Shown here piece by piece: positions 1-8,253 of a DNA stretch of 18,980 nucleotides. The notes beneath the pieces were generated by a model, which worked only from the letters and a program-made list of their open reading frames with translations, made no database searches and was not told the origin of the DNA. The position numbers and the translations under genes are program-made. Source of the stretch: Acidithiobacillus montserratensis. Lineage in GTDB: Bacteria; Pseudomonadota; Gammaproteobacteria; Acidithiobacillales; Acidithiobacillaceae. Within the stretch, counting starts at the first letter, position 1. The number at the start of each line of letters is the position of its first letter. Location of the stretch: assembly GCF_018853465.1 (NCBI RefSeq), contig NZ_JABBOU010000058.1:1-18980 (forward strand), in the 5' to 3' direction.

Positions 1-122
1 CGCCGGTCTACATGGCTGCGGACCCAGGCCGTGGCCGCTTCCGCTTCATTCGCCGACAGATTGGTGTCCTGAAAAAAGGCACCGTGTCCCGCCAGACCTT
101 GCTGCGTGCTGTTGTCGCTCAT
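1..122 (-). CDS. N-terminal fragment of the next sHdr operon gene, probably HdrB-like subunit (runs off window)
   Basis: An open frame of 40 codons begins with ATG at 122 on the minus strand and continues past the window edge. A clear ribosome binding site (AAGGAGATTGAT) lies directly before the ATG, so this is a real start. It follows hdrC by only 18 bases in the same direction. The visible residues begin MSDNSTQQGL and are polar, with no signal peptide or cysteine motif, so the sequence alone does not identify the protein. In sulfur-oxidising heterodisulfide-reductase-like (sHdr) operons hdrC is normally followed by hdrB, whose product has cysteine-rich CCG domains that would lie beyond the visible part. 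The hdrB assignment rests on context only. Confidence 0.5.
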   Translation of the reverse strand, partial: MSDNSTQQGLAGHGAFFQDTNLSANEAEAATAWVRSHVDR

Positions 123-140
123 ATCAATCTCCTTGATCCG

Positions 141-821
141 TCAGTCTTCCTGGCTTTCAAGCCAGTCTTCGTAGTCTTCCCGCTTTTCATCGATGAAGTC
201 TTCGATCACGTCAAAGAGATTTTCATCCATGGTTTCCAGGGACTTCAACACACCCGTCATTTCCCAAATGGTGTACATCTCGACGGAGGTTTTGAGAGAT
301 ACTTCCCATGCGGTTTCAACGGTCTGCAAGGTGCGGACCGGAATGGCCTTGCGCAATACCCGCAAATCGCCTTCCACTTTCTGGATATTGGGGCCCCAGT
401 CCGGGAAATGATCGGGTTGAATCATGTCAGGAGAAAGCTGGTTACCGGTGGTAATCAGCTTGAGCATCACGCGACCGAAGGGACGCAACACGTCTTTGGC
501 AGATTGCATACCGTGGCGAATAGAAACTTCGCGCATGATCATAACCAGTCCGCCGGGGGAATTCTTGAAAGGACAACGCGCTGCGCAGGTCATGCACTGA
601 GCACAAGCCCAGATTTTTTCCTGCATGGCGTCATAAATCTGTTCCACGTTTTCCGTCCAGAGCAGCTGGACGATTTCACGGGGACTATAATCATAGAACT
701 GCGCCGACGGGCAGGTAGCCGTACAAATGCCACAATTCAAACAGCCATTGAGTTCGTGGTCATAACGAAAATCCGCACGGATTTCGTCAAACATCTCTTT
801 CATTTCAGCGTAAGTCGCCAT
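141..821 (-). CDS. hdrC: HdrC-like iron-sulfur subunit of the sulfur-oxidising heterodisulfide reductase-like complex
   Basis: This 226-residue soluble protein carries two ferredoxin-type cysteine motifs, C27-C30-C33-C37 and C73-C76-C79-C83, each C-x2-C-x2-C-x3-CP, as expected for two [4Fe-4S] clusters. There is no signal peptide, so it should act in the cytoplasm. Within the HdrABC family the C subunit passes electrons between the HdrB active site and the flavin-containing HdrA. In sulfur oxidisers the complex is thought to oxidise protein-bound sulfane sulfur to sulfite. The start is supported by GAGGAG seven bases before the ATG. It lies downstream of rhodanese, tusA and dsrE in one minus-strand operon, the arrangement typical of acidithiobacilli. 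The rest of the complex is outside the window. Confidence 0.87.
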   Translation of the reverse strand: MATYAEMKEMFDEIRADFRYDHELNGCLNCGICTATCPSAQFYDYSPREIVQLLWTENVEQIYDAMQEKIWACAQCMTCAARCPFKNSPGGLVMIMREVSIRHGMQSAKDVLRPFGRVMLKLITTGNQLSPDMIQPDHFPDWGPNIQKVEGDLRVLRKAIPVRTLQTVETAWEVSLKTSVEMYTIWEMTGVLKSLETMDENLFDVIEDFIDEKREDYEDWLESQED

Positions 822-885
822 CTACTTGCTCCTCGCTCGCAATTAATACGTCATACCTGTTCGACCCGCAGCGCAGATCATTGGT

Positions 886-1356
886 TCAAATAAATAACGT
901 GATATCGGACTCGCCAGCAAACTCAAAAAAGGCAGCCGCGCCACCCAGTTCAATGCCGTCAATGAAATCTGCCGTATCAAACTCGAAAAGATCGACGGTC
1001 ATCTGACAGGCAATCATTCGTACTTCAGCTTCTACGCACAACTCGCGCAATTCATCCAGACTGGCTACACCCTTGGCCTTCATTTTGCTTTTCATCATGG
1101 AGGTGGCCATTCCTTCCATTCCCGGCAACACCATCATCAGTGTAGGCATCGGGACGGGCATCGGCATGGCCGGATTACCCAAGGGGCTGACACGCAGGTG
1201 ACTCAGATCTTTCTTGAGCAATTGCAGACCGTAAAAGGTGAAAAAGATTTCTACGCTGTAACCCAGGGCAGCAGCGGTAGAAGCCAGAATAAAGGGCGGA
1301 TAACCCCAATCCAGCGTACCTTTTGTGGCAACAATCGCCAGTTTTTTCTCGTCCAT
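886..1356 (-). CDS. dsrE: DsrE-family (DsrE3-like) sulfur-carrier protein
   Basis: The product is 156 residues from the preferred ATG at 1356, which has GGGAG six bases upstream; the frame also allows an upstream TTG at 1377. The N-terminal segment (KLAIVATKGTLDWGYPPFIL) is the Rossmann-like DsrE/peroxiredoxin-like start. A methionine-rich stretch spans about residues 64-92. Cysteines are present at 107 and 117, and C117 (in the segment RMIACQMT) fits the conserved persulfide-carrying cysteine. Members of this family receive sulfane sulfur from TusA or rhodanese and relay it towards the sHdr complex in the cytoplasm. The gene sits between tusA and hdrC in the same direction, supporting that role. 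The exact DsrE subtype is inferred. Confidence 0.85.
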   Translation of the reverse strand: MDEKKLAIVATKGTLDWGYPPFILASTAAALGYSVEIFFTFYGLQLLKKDLSHLRVSPLGNPAMPMPVPMPTLMMVLPGMEGMATSMMKSKMKAKGVASLDELRELCVEAEVRMIACQMTVDLFEFDTADFIDGIELGGAAAFFEFAGESDITLFI

Positions 1357-1396
1357 TTTCAACTCCCGGTCAGGCAATCAACCCAACCTCATACAA

Positions 1397-1627
1397 TTAG
1401 GCCTTTTGAATAAAAAAGACAAATTCGCCTGCAGCTTCAGCATGCTCCAGAAGCGGATTTTTGGTCTGCTTGGAAAAGGCTTCGAAATCTTTCACAGCAC
1501 CAGGATCGGTAGCGACGATCTTCAGGACCTGACCGGAGGTCAGCTCGCCAAGGGCCTTTTTGGTGCGCAGAATAGGCAAGGGGCAATTCAGGCCGCGTGC
1601 GTCGAGTACTTGATCTTCTTGTACCAT
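1397..1627 (-). CDS. tusA: TusA sulfurtransferase
   Basis: This 76-residue protein contains the TusA hallmark LDARGLNCPLPIL, with the CPxP motif and the sulfur-binding cysteine at residue 15. TusA proteins carry a persulfide on this cysteine and pass it to partner proteins in the cytoplasm. In dissimilatory sulfur oxidisers TusA works with rhodanese and DsrE to deliver sulfane sulfur to sHdr or Dsr enzymes. The length is normal for the family. The start has an excellent ribosome binding site (AGGAGG, separated by six bases). A 121-base gap separates it from the upstream rhodanese gene, leaving room for a separate tusA promoter, but I could not define one with confidence. Confidence 0.95.
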   Translation of the reverse strand: MVQEDQVLDARGLNCPLPILRTKKALGELTSGQVLKIVATDPGAVKDFEAFSKQTKNPLLEHAEAAGEFVFFIQKA

Positions 1628-1748
1628 GGTTTAACCTCCTAAGGTTGTTGATGTCTGAAAACTACCTGCAAGACTGTATCAGGAAAAGGGGGAACAGCAA
1701 GGCAAATATTTTGATTTGATGATTAAGCACCCCTATTTTAGAAAATCC

Positions 1749-2081
1749 TTATTGACCGGGCAACTGTCCGATGGGCAGACCACGATTCGCCCAAGCCGAA
1801 ATTCCACCGCGCAAATTCAGCACTTGATCAAAGCCTTGCGCAGCCGCAAAAGCGGCAGCCTGGGCTGAACGTCCACCACTCAGACAATAAAAGACCACCG
1901 TCTTGGATTTGTCCAGTTGCTGCAGAGACATGGGCAGAATGTGCAGGGGAATATGCTGCGCCCCTTGAATGATGCCTCTTGCCACTTCAGCGGGTGAGCG
2001 TACATCCACTAAAATGAAATCGCCACCCTGATCGCTCAAGTCTTTGAGTTGGTCTGCCGTGATTTCCTGAAAACCGTACAT
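1749..2081 (-). CDS. rhd: Single-domain rhodanese (thiosulfate/sulfane sulfurtransferase)
   Basis: This 110-residue protein is one rhodanese domain. It has the substrate-fold motif LVDVRSPAE (about residues 24-32) and the active-site loop CLSGGR with the persulfide cysteine at residue 66. Such proteins move sulfane sulfur from thiosulfate, glutathione persulfide or similar donors to acceptors such as TusA. No signal peptide is seen, so it is cytoplasmic. GGTGA about seven bases before the ATG serves as a modest ribosome binding site. It is the first gene of the block rhodanese-tusA-dsrE-hdrC and follows moaA by 71 bases on the same strand. Its position supports a role at the entry of the cytoplasmic sulfur relay; the physiological donor cannot be read from sequence. 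Confidence 0.9.
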   Translation of the reverse strand: MYGFQEITADQLKDLSDQGGDFILVDVRSPAEVARGIIQGAQHIPLHILPMSLQQLDKSKTVVFYCLSGGRSAQAAAFAAAQGFDQVLNLRGGISAWANRGLPIGQLPGQ

Positions 2082-2152
2082 AAGTTATTCACCAATTAAT
2101 AAATTAACGTCATCTGTTAGCTTACACCATGTACTCGCCAACGTGTAGCACC

Positions 2153-3184
2153 TTATCCACCAAGACGCATCATGAAAATCCGCGACGAGCGTTCGGGATC
2201 GGTCACGAATTCGTGACGCTCGGGTTTATCCTGCCAGATGCGCGCACGGATTTCCTCGGCAATGTCGGCATCCCGATATGCGCTACGTAGCATAGGTAGG
2301 AGATCCACCCCGTTTTCCTGGCCCAGACAAAATACGAGACGACCACTGGCGGTCAAGCGGACTCGATTACAACTGGCACAAAAATTGTCGCTGATGGGCG
2401 TGATAAAGCCAATCTGCGAGCGCGGTTGCCCTGCAAATTGATAGAGTTGGGCCGGACCGTTATCGGTCGGGCGAAAAGCCGGGTACAGGGTGCCCAGCTC
2501 ATCTTCAATACGTTCACGGGCTTCACTGGCGCTGAGGAATTCTGACTGTTGCGCTTCGCTACCCGCTTCACCCAGAGGCATGGTTTCAATGAAACGGATA
2601 TCAATATGTTGTTCCAGGGCGTAGCGCACTAGGTCAGCCAGAGCATGACCATTTTCCCGGCGCATCAACACCACATTGAGCTTGATCCGGGGAATCCCCG
2701 CTGCCACCGCCGCCGTGATGCCTTGCAAGACTACTTGCAGTTTGCCGCCCCGGGTGACCCGGGCAAATACTTCGGGTTCGAGACTATCCAAGCTGATATT
2801 GAGGTTGTTGACTCCAGACTGACGGAGCAACTCCGCTTTCCGGGGTAATAACAGGCCATTGGTACTGACGCTGATTTTACCGATCCCCTGTCGCTGAGCG
2901 GCTGCAATCAGGCTGTGCAAATGGGGATGAATGAGGGGTTCGCCACCTGTGAAACGCATATGCCGCACACCCAGGCCTGCAAATATGGCAATGAGGCGAT
3001 CATATTCTTCCACCTGAAGGTGATCTTTGCGGGCAAAAAACGGGGTGCCTTCGGCGGGAGAACAATAGGCGCAGCGAAAATTACAATGTTCAGTCACAGA
3101 AATGCGCAGGTAGGTAATCTGCCTTCCGAAACGATCCGCCAGGGCGGATTCTCGTAGCGGTGTAGCCAATACCTCCTGCGCCAT
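2153..3184 (-). CDS. moaA: GTP 3',8-cyclase MoaA (molybdenum cofactor biosynthesis)
   Basis: MoaA is a radical SAM enzyme that rearranges GTP in the first step of molybdenum cofactor synthesis. The product is 343 residues from ATG 3184, preceded by GAGGTG six bases upstream; the GTG at 3193 is a less likely start. The radical SAM cluster motif is C34-x3-C38-x2-C41, and the SAM-binding segment RFTGGEPLIHP follows near residue 77. The C-terminal cluster motif is C269-x2-C272-x13-C286. The protein ends in Gly-Gly, as MoaA proteins do and need for activity. The gene lies just after soeC on the same strand, so cofactor synthesis is plausibly co-expressed with the molybdoenzyme. moaC lies at 8254-8748, beyond soeA. 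Confidence 0.97.
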   Translation of the reverse strand: MAQEVLATPLRESALADRFGRQITYLRISVTEHCNFRCAYCSPAEGTPFFARKDHLQVEEYDRLIAIFAGLGVRHMRFTGGEPLIHPHLHSLIAAAQRQGIGKISVSTNGLLLPRKAELLRQSGVNNLNISLDSLEPEVFARVTRGGKLQVVLQGITAAVAAGIPRIKLNVVLMRRENGHALADLVRYALEQHIDIRFIETMPLGEAGSEAQQSEFLSASEARERIEDELGTLYPAFRPTDNGPAQLYQFAGQPRSQIGFITPISDNFCASCNRVRLTASGRLVFCLGQENGVDLLPMLRSAYRDADIAEEIRARIWQDKPERHEFVTDPERSSRIFMMRLGG

Positions 3185-3217
3185 ATTTTTCACCTCGGTC
3201 AGACCGGAAAAGAACTT

Positions 3218-3247
3218 ATACTAGACCTCTTTCCAGACCCGGTTCAA
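3218..3247 (-). promoter_or_regulatory. Possible sigma70-type promoter for moaA
   Basis: On the minus strand a TTGAAC box (3242-3247) and a TAGTAT box (3218-3223) are separated by 18 bases, giving four of six matches to each consensus. The start of transcription would fall about 25 bases before the moaA ATG. The -35 box overlaps the soeC stop codon. It could give moaA expression independent of soeABC, but matches of this quality occur by chance. Confidence 0.3.
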
Positions 3248-4182
3248 CACTGTTGACGACCGTGATACAAATTAATGACGTGTTGCGCTTCGACAAAAAA
3301 CAGCCAGCGCTCTACGCCAATACCGAATACCACGGAAATGACGGCAATCCAGGGGAAAGCCATTTGAGCCGTCAAAATACCGATGACCAAGGCGGCCACT
3401 GGAATGATGAAGGCAAAAATATACATCATGAATTTAATATTGCGCGCCTTGGCACTCGGCAGTGTGTGCCCGAACTCTTCGGTCAGGAAGGTACCAAAAG
3501 TGTGGCCCTGCTCCAGGATACGTACGGTGAAACGGTTAAAGCCTGTGGCGGTACGAATGGTGGGACCATTGGGGCGACTGATCCAAAAATAGTAAATACC
3601 TTTCATGACTGCTGCCGCTACCAGAAGGCCCAGGGCAATGCCAACCAGGGTGGGTGCGGGCGCGCCCATGATCATCCGTTCAGCAGCGAGAATGGTGGCG
3701 CCAATGGCCAGCCCCATCACATAAAAATTGGCAGGAACCAGGGCGGTATTCCACTGGCGGATAGTTCTCAGCACGGCATAAATCATGCCCTGACAGAAAA
3801 TCGTAATCAGGCCGATCAGCCCTGCCAAATTAGCCAGGATTAATCCTACCGTATCCTGGGTGCCGGCGGTAAAAAACACCCAAATCAGGTAGGCGAAGGC
3901 GAAAGGATAATATAAAACGGCGAAAACCCCTTCCCGGGCCAACCAGGAGGTACGCCAACGGGTAAATGCCCGCCAGGCGTTTTTAGGATTAGCCAGATGG
4001 GCGGTGGATGACAACATACCGATGCTGACAAAAACCAGGGAGAGAATGACCGCGATCATGGTCTGCAGAGGATTCAGGCCGCCGTCAATCTGGAAATCAT
4101 TGATGATGGCGGTCAATGCCATGATACCGAATCCACCGCCTGAGAATAGCGTCAGAAAAATAACTGCGAGTGCCGGATGCAT
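3244..4182 (-). CDS. soeC: SoeC-like membrane anchor subunit (DmsC/NrfD-type) of sulfite dehydrogenase
   Basis: This 312-residue hydrophobic protein has about eight predicted membrane helices, beginning with residues 4-26, and matches the size and layout of DmsC/SoeC anchor subunits. Such subunits exchange electrons between the iron-sulfur subunit and the quinone pool in the inner membrane. The start has AAGGAG six bases before the ATG, and this site overlaps the stop region of the upstream soeB, indicating tight translational linkage. The subunit type (DmsC-like) is recognised from overall character rather than a catalytic motif. The sulfite dehydrogenase assignment comes mainly from SoeA. 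A polysulfide or sulfur reductase anchor is the main alternative. Confidence 0.82.
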   Translation of the reverse strand: MHPALAVIFLTLFSGGGFGIMALTAIINDFQIDGGLNPLQTMIAVILSLVFVSIGMLSSTAHLANPKNAWRAFTRWRTSWLAREGVFAVLYYPFAFAYLIWVFFTAGTQDTVGLILANLAGLIGLITIFCQGMIYAVLRTIRQWNTALVPANFYVMGLAIGATILAAERMIMGAPAPTLVGIALGLLVAAAVMKGIYYFWISRPNGPTIRTATGFNRFTVRILEQGHTFGTFLTEEFGHTLPSAKARNIKFMMYIFAFIIPVAALVIGILTAQMAFPWIAVISVVFGIGVERWLFFVEAQHVINLYHGRQQC

Positions 4183-4191
4183 GGTCTCTCC

Positions 4192-4884
4192 TTAACGCTC
4201 AACAACGCGATTGACCCATTCCTTCACTTTGCGAACCGCTTTTTTCTTCAGCTCTTCAGTGGGAATCGGGGCAAGGACGCGAGGGGGTAAATAATGGTTG
4301 GTGGGGTTGTAATTCAGCTCGGGCATCAACTGGTAACCACCCCGGTCGCGAACGGCACGACTGACCGGACTTTCAGGATCATCCAGATCACCATACATGC
4401 GGGCGTGGGCCGGGCAGGTCAACACACAAGCGGGCTGTCTTTCCTCTTCCGGAATTTCCATATCATAAATACGGTCAATGCAGAGCGTACATTTTTTCAT
4501 GGTTCCGGACACCCGATCCAACTCGCGGGCGCCGTAAGGGCAAGCCCAGGAGCAGTAATTGCAGCCCATGCACTTGTTCTGATCGACCAGAACAATACCG
4601 TCTTCGGCCCGCTTATAGGAAGCGCCGGTGGGACATACCGTCACACATTCGGCGTTTTCACAATGCATGCAGGACATGGGGAAATTCACGGTTTTGTTAT
4701 AGGGATAATCGCCTATTTCAAAATGCCGGATACGATTGAACCAGACCCCTGAAGGCTTCGCGCCATAGGGATCGTAGTCGGTCAGCGGTGCTGTCGTACC
4801 GCTGGTATTCCATTCTTTGCAAGCCACCGCGCAGGCATGACAGCCGACGCAGGTGTCCAGATCAATGACTAAACCGAGTCTCAT
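4192..4884 (-). CDS. soeB: SoeB-like four-cluster ferredoxin subunit of sulfite dehydrogenase
   Basis: This 230-residue protein is a DmsB-type electron-transfer subunit. Four cysteine groups are visible in order: CVGCHACAVAC near the N-terminus, CMHCENAECVTVCP, CMGCNYCSWACP, and CTLC followed later by CVLTCP. This is the pattern for four [4Fe-4S] clusters wiring the molybdenum subunit to the membrane anchor. No signal peptide is present, so the module faces the cytoplasm. The start follows AAGGAG closely (AAGGAGACTGCG before the ATG). It lies 18 bases after soeA and 9 bases before soeC in one operon. The family also includes polysulfide, DMSO and tetrathionate reductases; the Soe label depends on the neighbouring SoeA. 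Confidence 0.88.
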   Translation of the reverse strand: MRLGLVIDLDTCVGCHACAVACKEWNTSGTTAPLTDYDPYGAKPSGVWFNRIRHFEIGDYPYNKTVNFPMSCMHCENAECVTVCPTGASYKRAEDGIVLVDQNKCMGCNYCSWACPYGARELDRVSGTMKKCTLCIDRIYDMEIPEEERQPACVLTCPAHARMYGDLDDPESPVSRAVRDRGGYQLMPELNYNPTNHYLPPRVLAPIPTEELKKKAVRKVKEWVNRVVER

Positions 4885-4902
4885 CGCAGTCTCCTTAGCG
4901 CG

Positions 4903-7761
4903 TCAGGATTTCAGGTTGACGGGCTTGTGGGTGTGGTAGCGCAACACGTCCGGCGCCGGGGTATCTCCCGGCAGGGGTTTCATGGTCGGGAATACCGGCC
5001 AGGTCCCTTCTTCTCCGGGGGCCGCCGGATAAATTTTCACCATCAGGTCGTACCAGGCCGCCTGACCGGTAATGGGGTCGGAGTTGGTCAAACGTCTTTC
5101 CCCCTGCTTGGCCGGAAGCAACTCGGAAATGAGATGGTTCATGAGGAATCCCCGAGTGGCTTCAGCCGCTTCCGGTTTCAGGCCCCAGGCCCCGGACTGT
5201 TTGCCGATGGCATTCCAGGTCCAAACGGTATCTTCCTGGCAACCTTCGATCAGCTTGACCTGCACCCGGATTTTGCCGTTGTGACTTTCCACCCATACCC
5301 AGCTTTTGTCGACGATACCCATCTGCTCGCCGCGCTTGCGGTTCATGTACATATAGTTCTGGGCGAGAATCTGGCGTAACCAGGCATTCTGGCTATCCCA
5401 GGAGTGATACATCATCATCGGGCGCTGGTTGACGGCAAAGAACGGATACTCCTTCTTGTCGACACGCTGCTGTTCCAGCGGCTCGTAAAAAGCCGGCAAA
5501 GGATCAAAGTAGGTAGCCAGTCGCTCCCGATCCACCGGGTCCTTGGGCTGTGGTCCGTCATAAAGACCCATTCCCGCCAGACGAAAACGCTGGAAGGTTT
5601 CGGAGTACAGCTCAATGGTGATGGGGTCTGCAGTCGGATTGAAACCAATCCGCTGGGACAGTTCCAGATATTCCTTGTTGGCAAAGCGATAGAAAGCCAT
5701 GGACTCGGGCAGGTGATATTTGAAAAAGCCCTGGTTTTCGATGTAACGATCCCACTGTTTGGGATTGGGGGCACCGCGTAGATGGGTTTCTCCGTCTTCA
5801 CCCCGCCAACCGGCAAGAAAGCCGATCCCCGGCGCACGTTCGTAGTTGGTGATGAAGTCCTTGTAACCGGAGAAACGGGGTTCGCCATTTTCCTTGGTAA
5901 AGGCCGGGAATTTCAGACGACCGGCTATATCCACCATGACTTCCTGCCAGGGCCGGACATTACGGTCTGGCTGTAGGATGGGGTGGCGAATGGAATCACA
6001 AATGGCGTCGGGTTCCGAAATCGGACGATCGAGCAGGGAAATGGCATCGTAGCGCTCCAGATAGGTGGTATCCGGCAGAATCAAATCGCCAAAATTGACC
6101 ATTTCCGAATGGAAGGCATCGACCACCACCAGGAAGGGAATGTTGTACTCACCATTCTCGTCCTTGGACTTGAGCATGTCCTGCACATTGGCCGTATTCA
6201 TGGTGGAATTCCAACTCATGTTGGCCATGAAGAAAATCAGGGTATCAATGGCATAGGGATCTTTATTGACCGCATTGGTGACCACCATGTGCATCAAACC
6301 ATGATTGGCAATAGGCGCTTCCCAGGAATAGGCCTTGTCAATGCGCTTGGGCTGACCATTTTCGTCAATGACCAGATCTTCGGGAGCTGTCGGAAAGCCC
6401 AGTGGTGAAGACTTGAGCGGAGTATTGGGAGCACTGTGCTGGGCGGGCTTGATGGCCGGCGGCACGGGCTTGGGATAGGGAGCCTTAGAGCGGAAGCCGC
6501 CGGGGCAATCGATGGTACCCAGCAACACCTGCAGCAGATGAATGGCCCGAGCAGACTGCATACCATTGGAATGGGCAGAAATGCCGCGCATGGCATGCAT
6601 GGACACCGGCCGACCGATGAACTTGTCCTGCTTGCGTCCGGCCCAGTCGGTCCACTCCACATTGATTTCAATGCTTTCCTTGAAAGCCACATGGGCCATT
6701 TCCAGGGCCAGACGCTCAATGGTTTCGGCAGGAATCCCGGTAATTTTACTAGCATTTTTGGGGGAGTATTCATCACTGAGATAGCGGTCTGCCAGTACTG
6801 ACATGACCGTACGCACCGGTCGGCCATCAGGAGCGGTATACTCTCCAAACAACGCAGCGGTGGAACCCGCCTCCATGCCATTGGCAAAACATTCTTTCTG
6901 AATGTCCCAGATCAGAGGATGGCCTTCTGCATCACGGAGAATCAGACCATCTCCCGCCTTGCCGGGGGTATTGACGACCAGAAAAGGGGCGTTTGTATAG
7001 CGCAGGAGGAAATCCCAGTCGAACTGTTCGTTCTGCAGGAGCACATGCACCATGGACAGGGCGAGCATGCCATCAGTACCGGGCTTGATGGGCACCCATT
7101 CATCGGCAATGGCCTGGTAGCCGGTACGTGCCGGATTGATGCCGACAAATTTCCCGCCACGTCGCTTGAGCTTCTCCAGACCGATTTTCAGAGGATTGGA
7201 AGAGTGATCTTCGGCGACCCCCCAGAGCATGAAATATTTGGTGCGATCCCAGTCGGGGTCGCCAAATTCCCAGAAAGCGTGACCGAGCATGTACAATCCG
7301 GCCGTCGCCATGTTTACCGAACAGAAACCACCGTGGGCGGACCAGTTCAAGGTGCCAAACTGCTGCGCCCATAGTCCGGTCAGCGCCTGCATCTGGTCGC
7401 GACCGGTGAAGTAAGCGAGCTTATTGGGATCCGTCGCACGGATATGGGCCAGCCTTTCGGTCAGGGTATTGATCGCCTCATCCCAGGAAATTTCTTCAAA
7501 TTCTCCGGCGCCACGCTCGGTACCCGGCTTGCGGCGCAGCGGGTTGCGCAACTTGCCCGGAGAATATTGCTTCATAATTCCGGCGGAACCTTTGGCACAG
7601 AGCACACCCTGGTTGATCGGGTGGTTGCGGTTCCCCTGGATAAATCGTACCTTATTGTCTTCTACAGTGACTTTGATGCCACAACGACAAGCACACATGT
7701 AGCAAGTGGAATACTTGATTTCCTGCTTGCTGTGGTCTTCAAATTCCATAACCGTAGCCAT
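4903..7761 (-). CDS. soeA: SoeA-like molybdopterin oxidoreductase, catalytic subunit of cytoplasmic sulfite dehydrogenase
   Basis: The protein has 952 residues from ATG 7761, chosen because GAGG lies seven bases upstream; the frame extends to another ATG at 7800 without a good ribosome binding site. The N-terminal cluster motif is C20-x2-C23-x3-C27-x27-C55, followed by the long bis-MGD molybdopterin domains of the DMSO reductase superfamily. Cys147, in HGGFCSVNMA, is a candidate molybdenum ligand. No twin-arginine signal is present, which agrees with SoeA acting on cytoplasmic sulfite and argues against periplasmic Psr/Phs/Ttr enzymes. From memory the N-terminal region closely resembles Allochromatium SoeA. 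Sulfite made by the nearby sHdr system would be the natural substrate. Sulfur or polysulfide reductase activity is the main alternative. Confidence 0.85.
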   Translation of the reverse strand: MATVMEFEDHSKQEIKYSTCYMCACRCGIKVTVEDNKVRFIQGNRNHPINQGVLCAKGSAGIMKQYSPGKLRNPLRRKPGTERGAGEFEEISWDEAINTLTERLAHIRATDPNKLAYFTGRDQMQALTGLWAQQFGTLNWSAHGGFCSVNMATAGLYMLGHAFWEFGDPDWDRTKYFMLWGVAEDHSSNPLKIGLEKLKRRGGKFVGINPARTGYQAIADEWVPIKPGTDGMLALSMVHVLLQNEQFDWDFLLRYTNAPFLVVNTPGKAGDGLILRDAEGHPLIWDIQKECFANGMEAGSTAALFGEYTAPDGRPVRTVMSVLADRYLSDEYSPKNASKITGIPAETIERLALEMAHVAFKESIEINVEWTDWAGRKQDKFIGRPVSMHAMRGISAHSNGMQSARAIHLLQVLLGTIDCPGGFRSKAPYPKPVPPAIKPAQHSAPNTPLKSSPLGFPTAPEDLVIDENGQPKRIDKAYSWEAPIANHGLMHMVVTNAVNKDPYAIDTLIFFMANMSWNSTMNTANVQDMLKSKDENGEYNIPFLVVVDAFHSEMVNFGDLILPDTTYLERYDAISLLDRPISEPDAICDSIRHPILQPDRNVRPWQEVMVDIAGRLKFPAFTKENGEPRFSGYKDFITNYERAPGIGFLAGWRGEDGETHLRGAPNPKQWDRYIENQGFFKYHLPESMAFYRFANKEYLELSQRIGFNPTADPITIELYSETFQRFRLAGMGLYDGPQPKDPVDRERLATYFDPLPAFYEPLEQQRVDKKEYPFFAVNQRPMMMYHSWDSQNAWLRQILAQNYMYMNRKRGEQMGIVDKSWVWVESHNGKIRVQVKLIEGCQEDTVWTWNAIGKQSGAWGLKPEAAEATRGFLMNHLISELLPAKQGERRLTNSDPITGQAAWYDLMVKIYPAAPGEEGTWPVFPTMKPLPGDTPAPDVLRYHTHKPVNLKS

Positions 7762-7939
7762 AATTGTACCTCGCGCCTGGCTGCACCAAATCGGGGACAT
7801 CCCGTTATCGCCAGAATCTTGGCGGAGCGTACCTGATAAAGCAAGTCAGCGTTTTTGATTTTGTAATAAGTAGTCCTTATTTGCTTTGTGGCAGGGACGA
7901 TGATTAGTTTAATGGCGCTTAGTCCAAGGAGATGCATTC
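7762..7939. promoter_or_regulatory. Divergent intergenic region between soeA and the small unknown gene, with two inverted repeats
   Basis: These 178 bases must hold promoters for soeA (minus) and the plus-strand gene at 7940. Two short inverted repeats are visible: AATAAG-TAGTC-CTTATT at 7865-7881 and CGCCA-GAATCT-TGGCG at 7809-7824. Either could be a regulator site, but arms of five or six bases arise easily by chance. I found no convincing -10/-35 pair or sigma54 promoter on either strand. Confidence 0.4.
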
Positions 7940-8245
7940 ATGATTCGCAATGATTTCAAAGAACATTCACGCATTACCGTGACCTGGAAAGACAAGGAAG
8001 GCAAGTTAAGACCCGGTAATTTCTATGTATATGCCCTGTTGAAGGATGCCATGATCGTACGTGCCACCGACAAGGACGGCCTGCTGCGCAAGCTGCCCTA
8101 TACTGACGTGCTGCGGGTTGTGAAATTCAAGGATGTGGCTCCCCAGGATCGGTACATGATTCCCGATGAAATCCTGAAGGAATCGAACTGGAAAGATACG
8201 GATGTCATGATGCGCTACAGCTCCAGTCCCCATCGCGGCAAATAA
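7940..8245 (+). CDS. Conserved-looking small protein of unknown function, divergent from soeA
   Basis: I do not recognise this 101-residue protein. It is soluble, rich in charged residues (many Lys and Asp), and has no cysteine, signal peptide or membrane segment. The first 65 residues alternate short hydrophobic strands (RITVTW, NFYVYALL, AMIVRAT, VLRVVKF) with charged turns, which suggests a small beta-barrel such as an SH3- or Sm-like fold; this is only an impression. The coding status is supported by AAGGAG nine bases before the ATG and by the tight fit against moaC, whose convergent stop is eight bases away. Its divergent placement from soeA suggests shared regulation with sulfite oxidation or cofactor genes, but no function should be assigned. 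Confidence 0.75.
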   Translation: MIRNDFKEHSRITVTWKDKEGKLRPGNFYVYALLKDAMIVRATDKDGLLRKLPYTDVLRVVKFKDVAPQDRYMIPDEILKESNWKDTDVMMRYSSSPHRGK

Positions 8246-8253
8246 CCCAGTAT

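Noticed and set aside
12..893. A 293-codon plus-strand open frame covering the start of the window.
   Set aside because: It is antisense to the clearly recognisable hdrC gene, which has cysteine motifs and a ribosome binding site, and its product resembles no known protein.
1628..1748. Possible promoter for tusA in the 121-base gap after the rhodanese gene.
   Set aside because: TTGCCT is present on the minus strand, but no acceptable -10 box lies at the right distance, so no promoter was called.
2115..2126. Imperfect palindrome TGTTAGCTTACA between moaA and the rhodanese gene.
   Set aside because: Twelve bases with one mismatched pair is within chance expectation, and no second copy was seen near other operons in the window.
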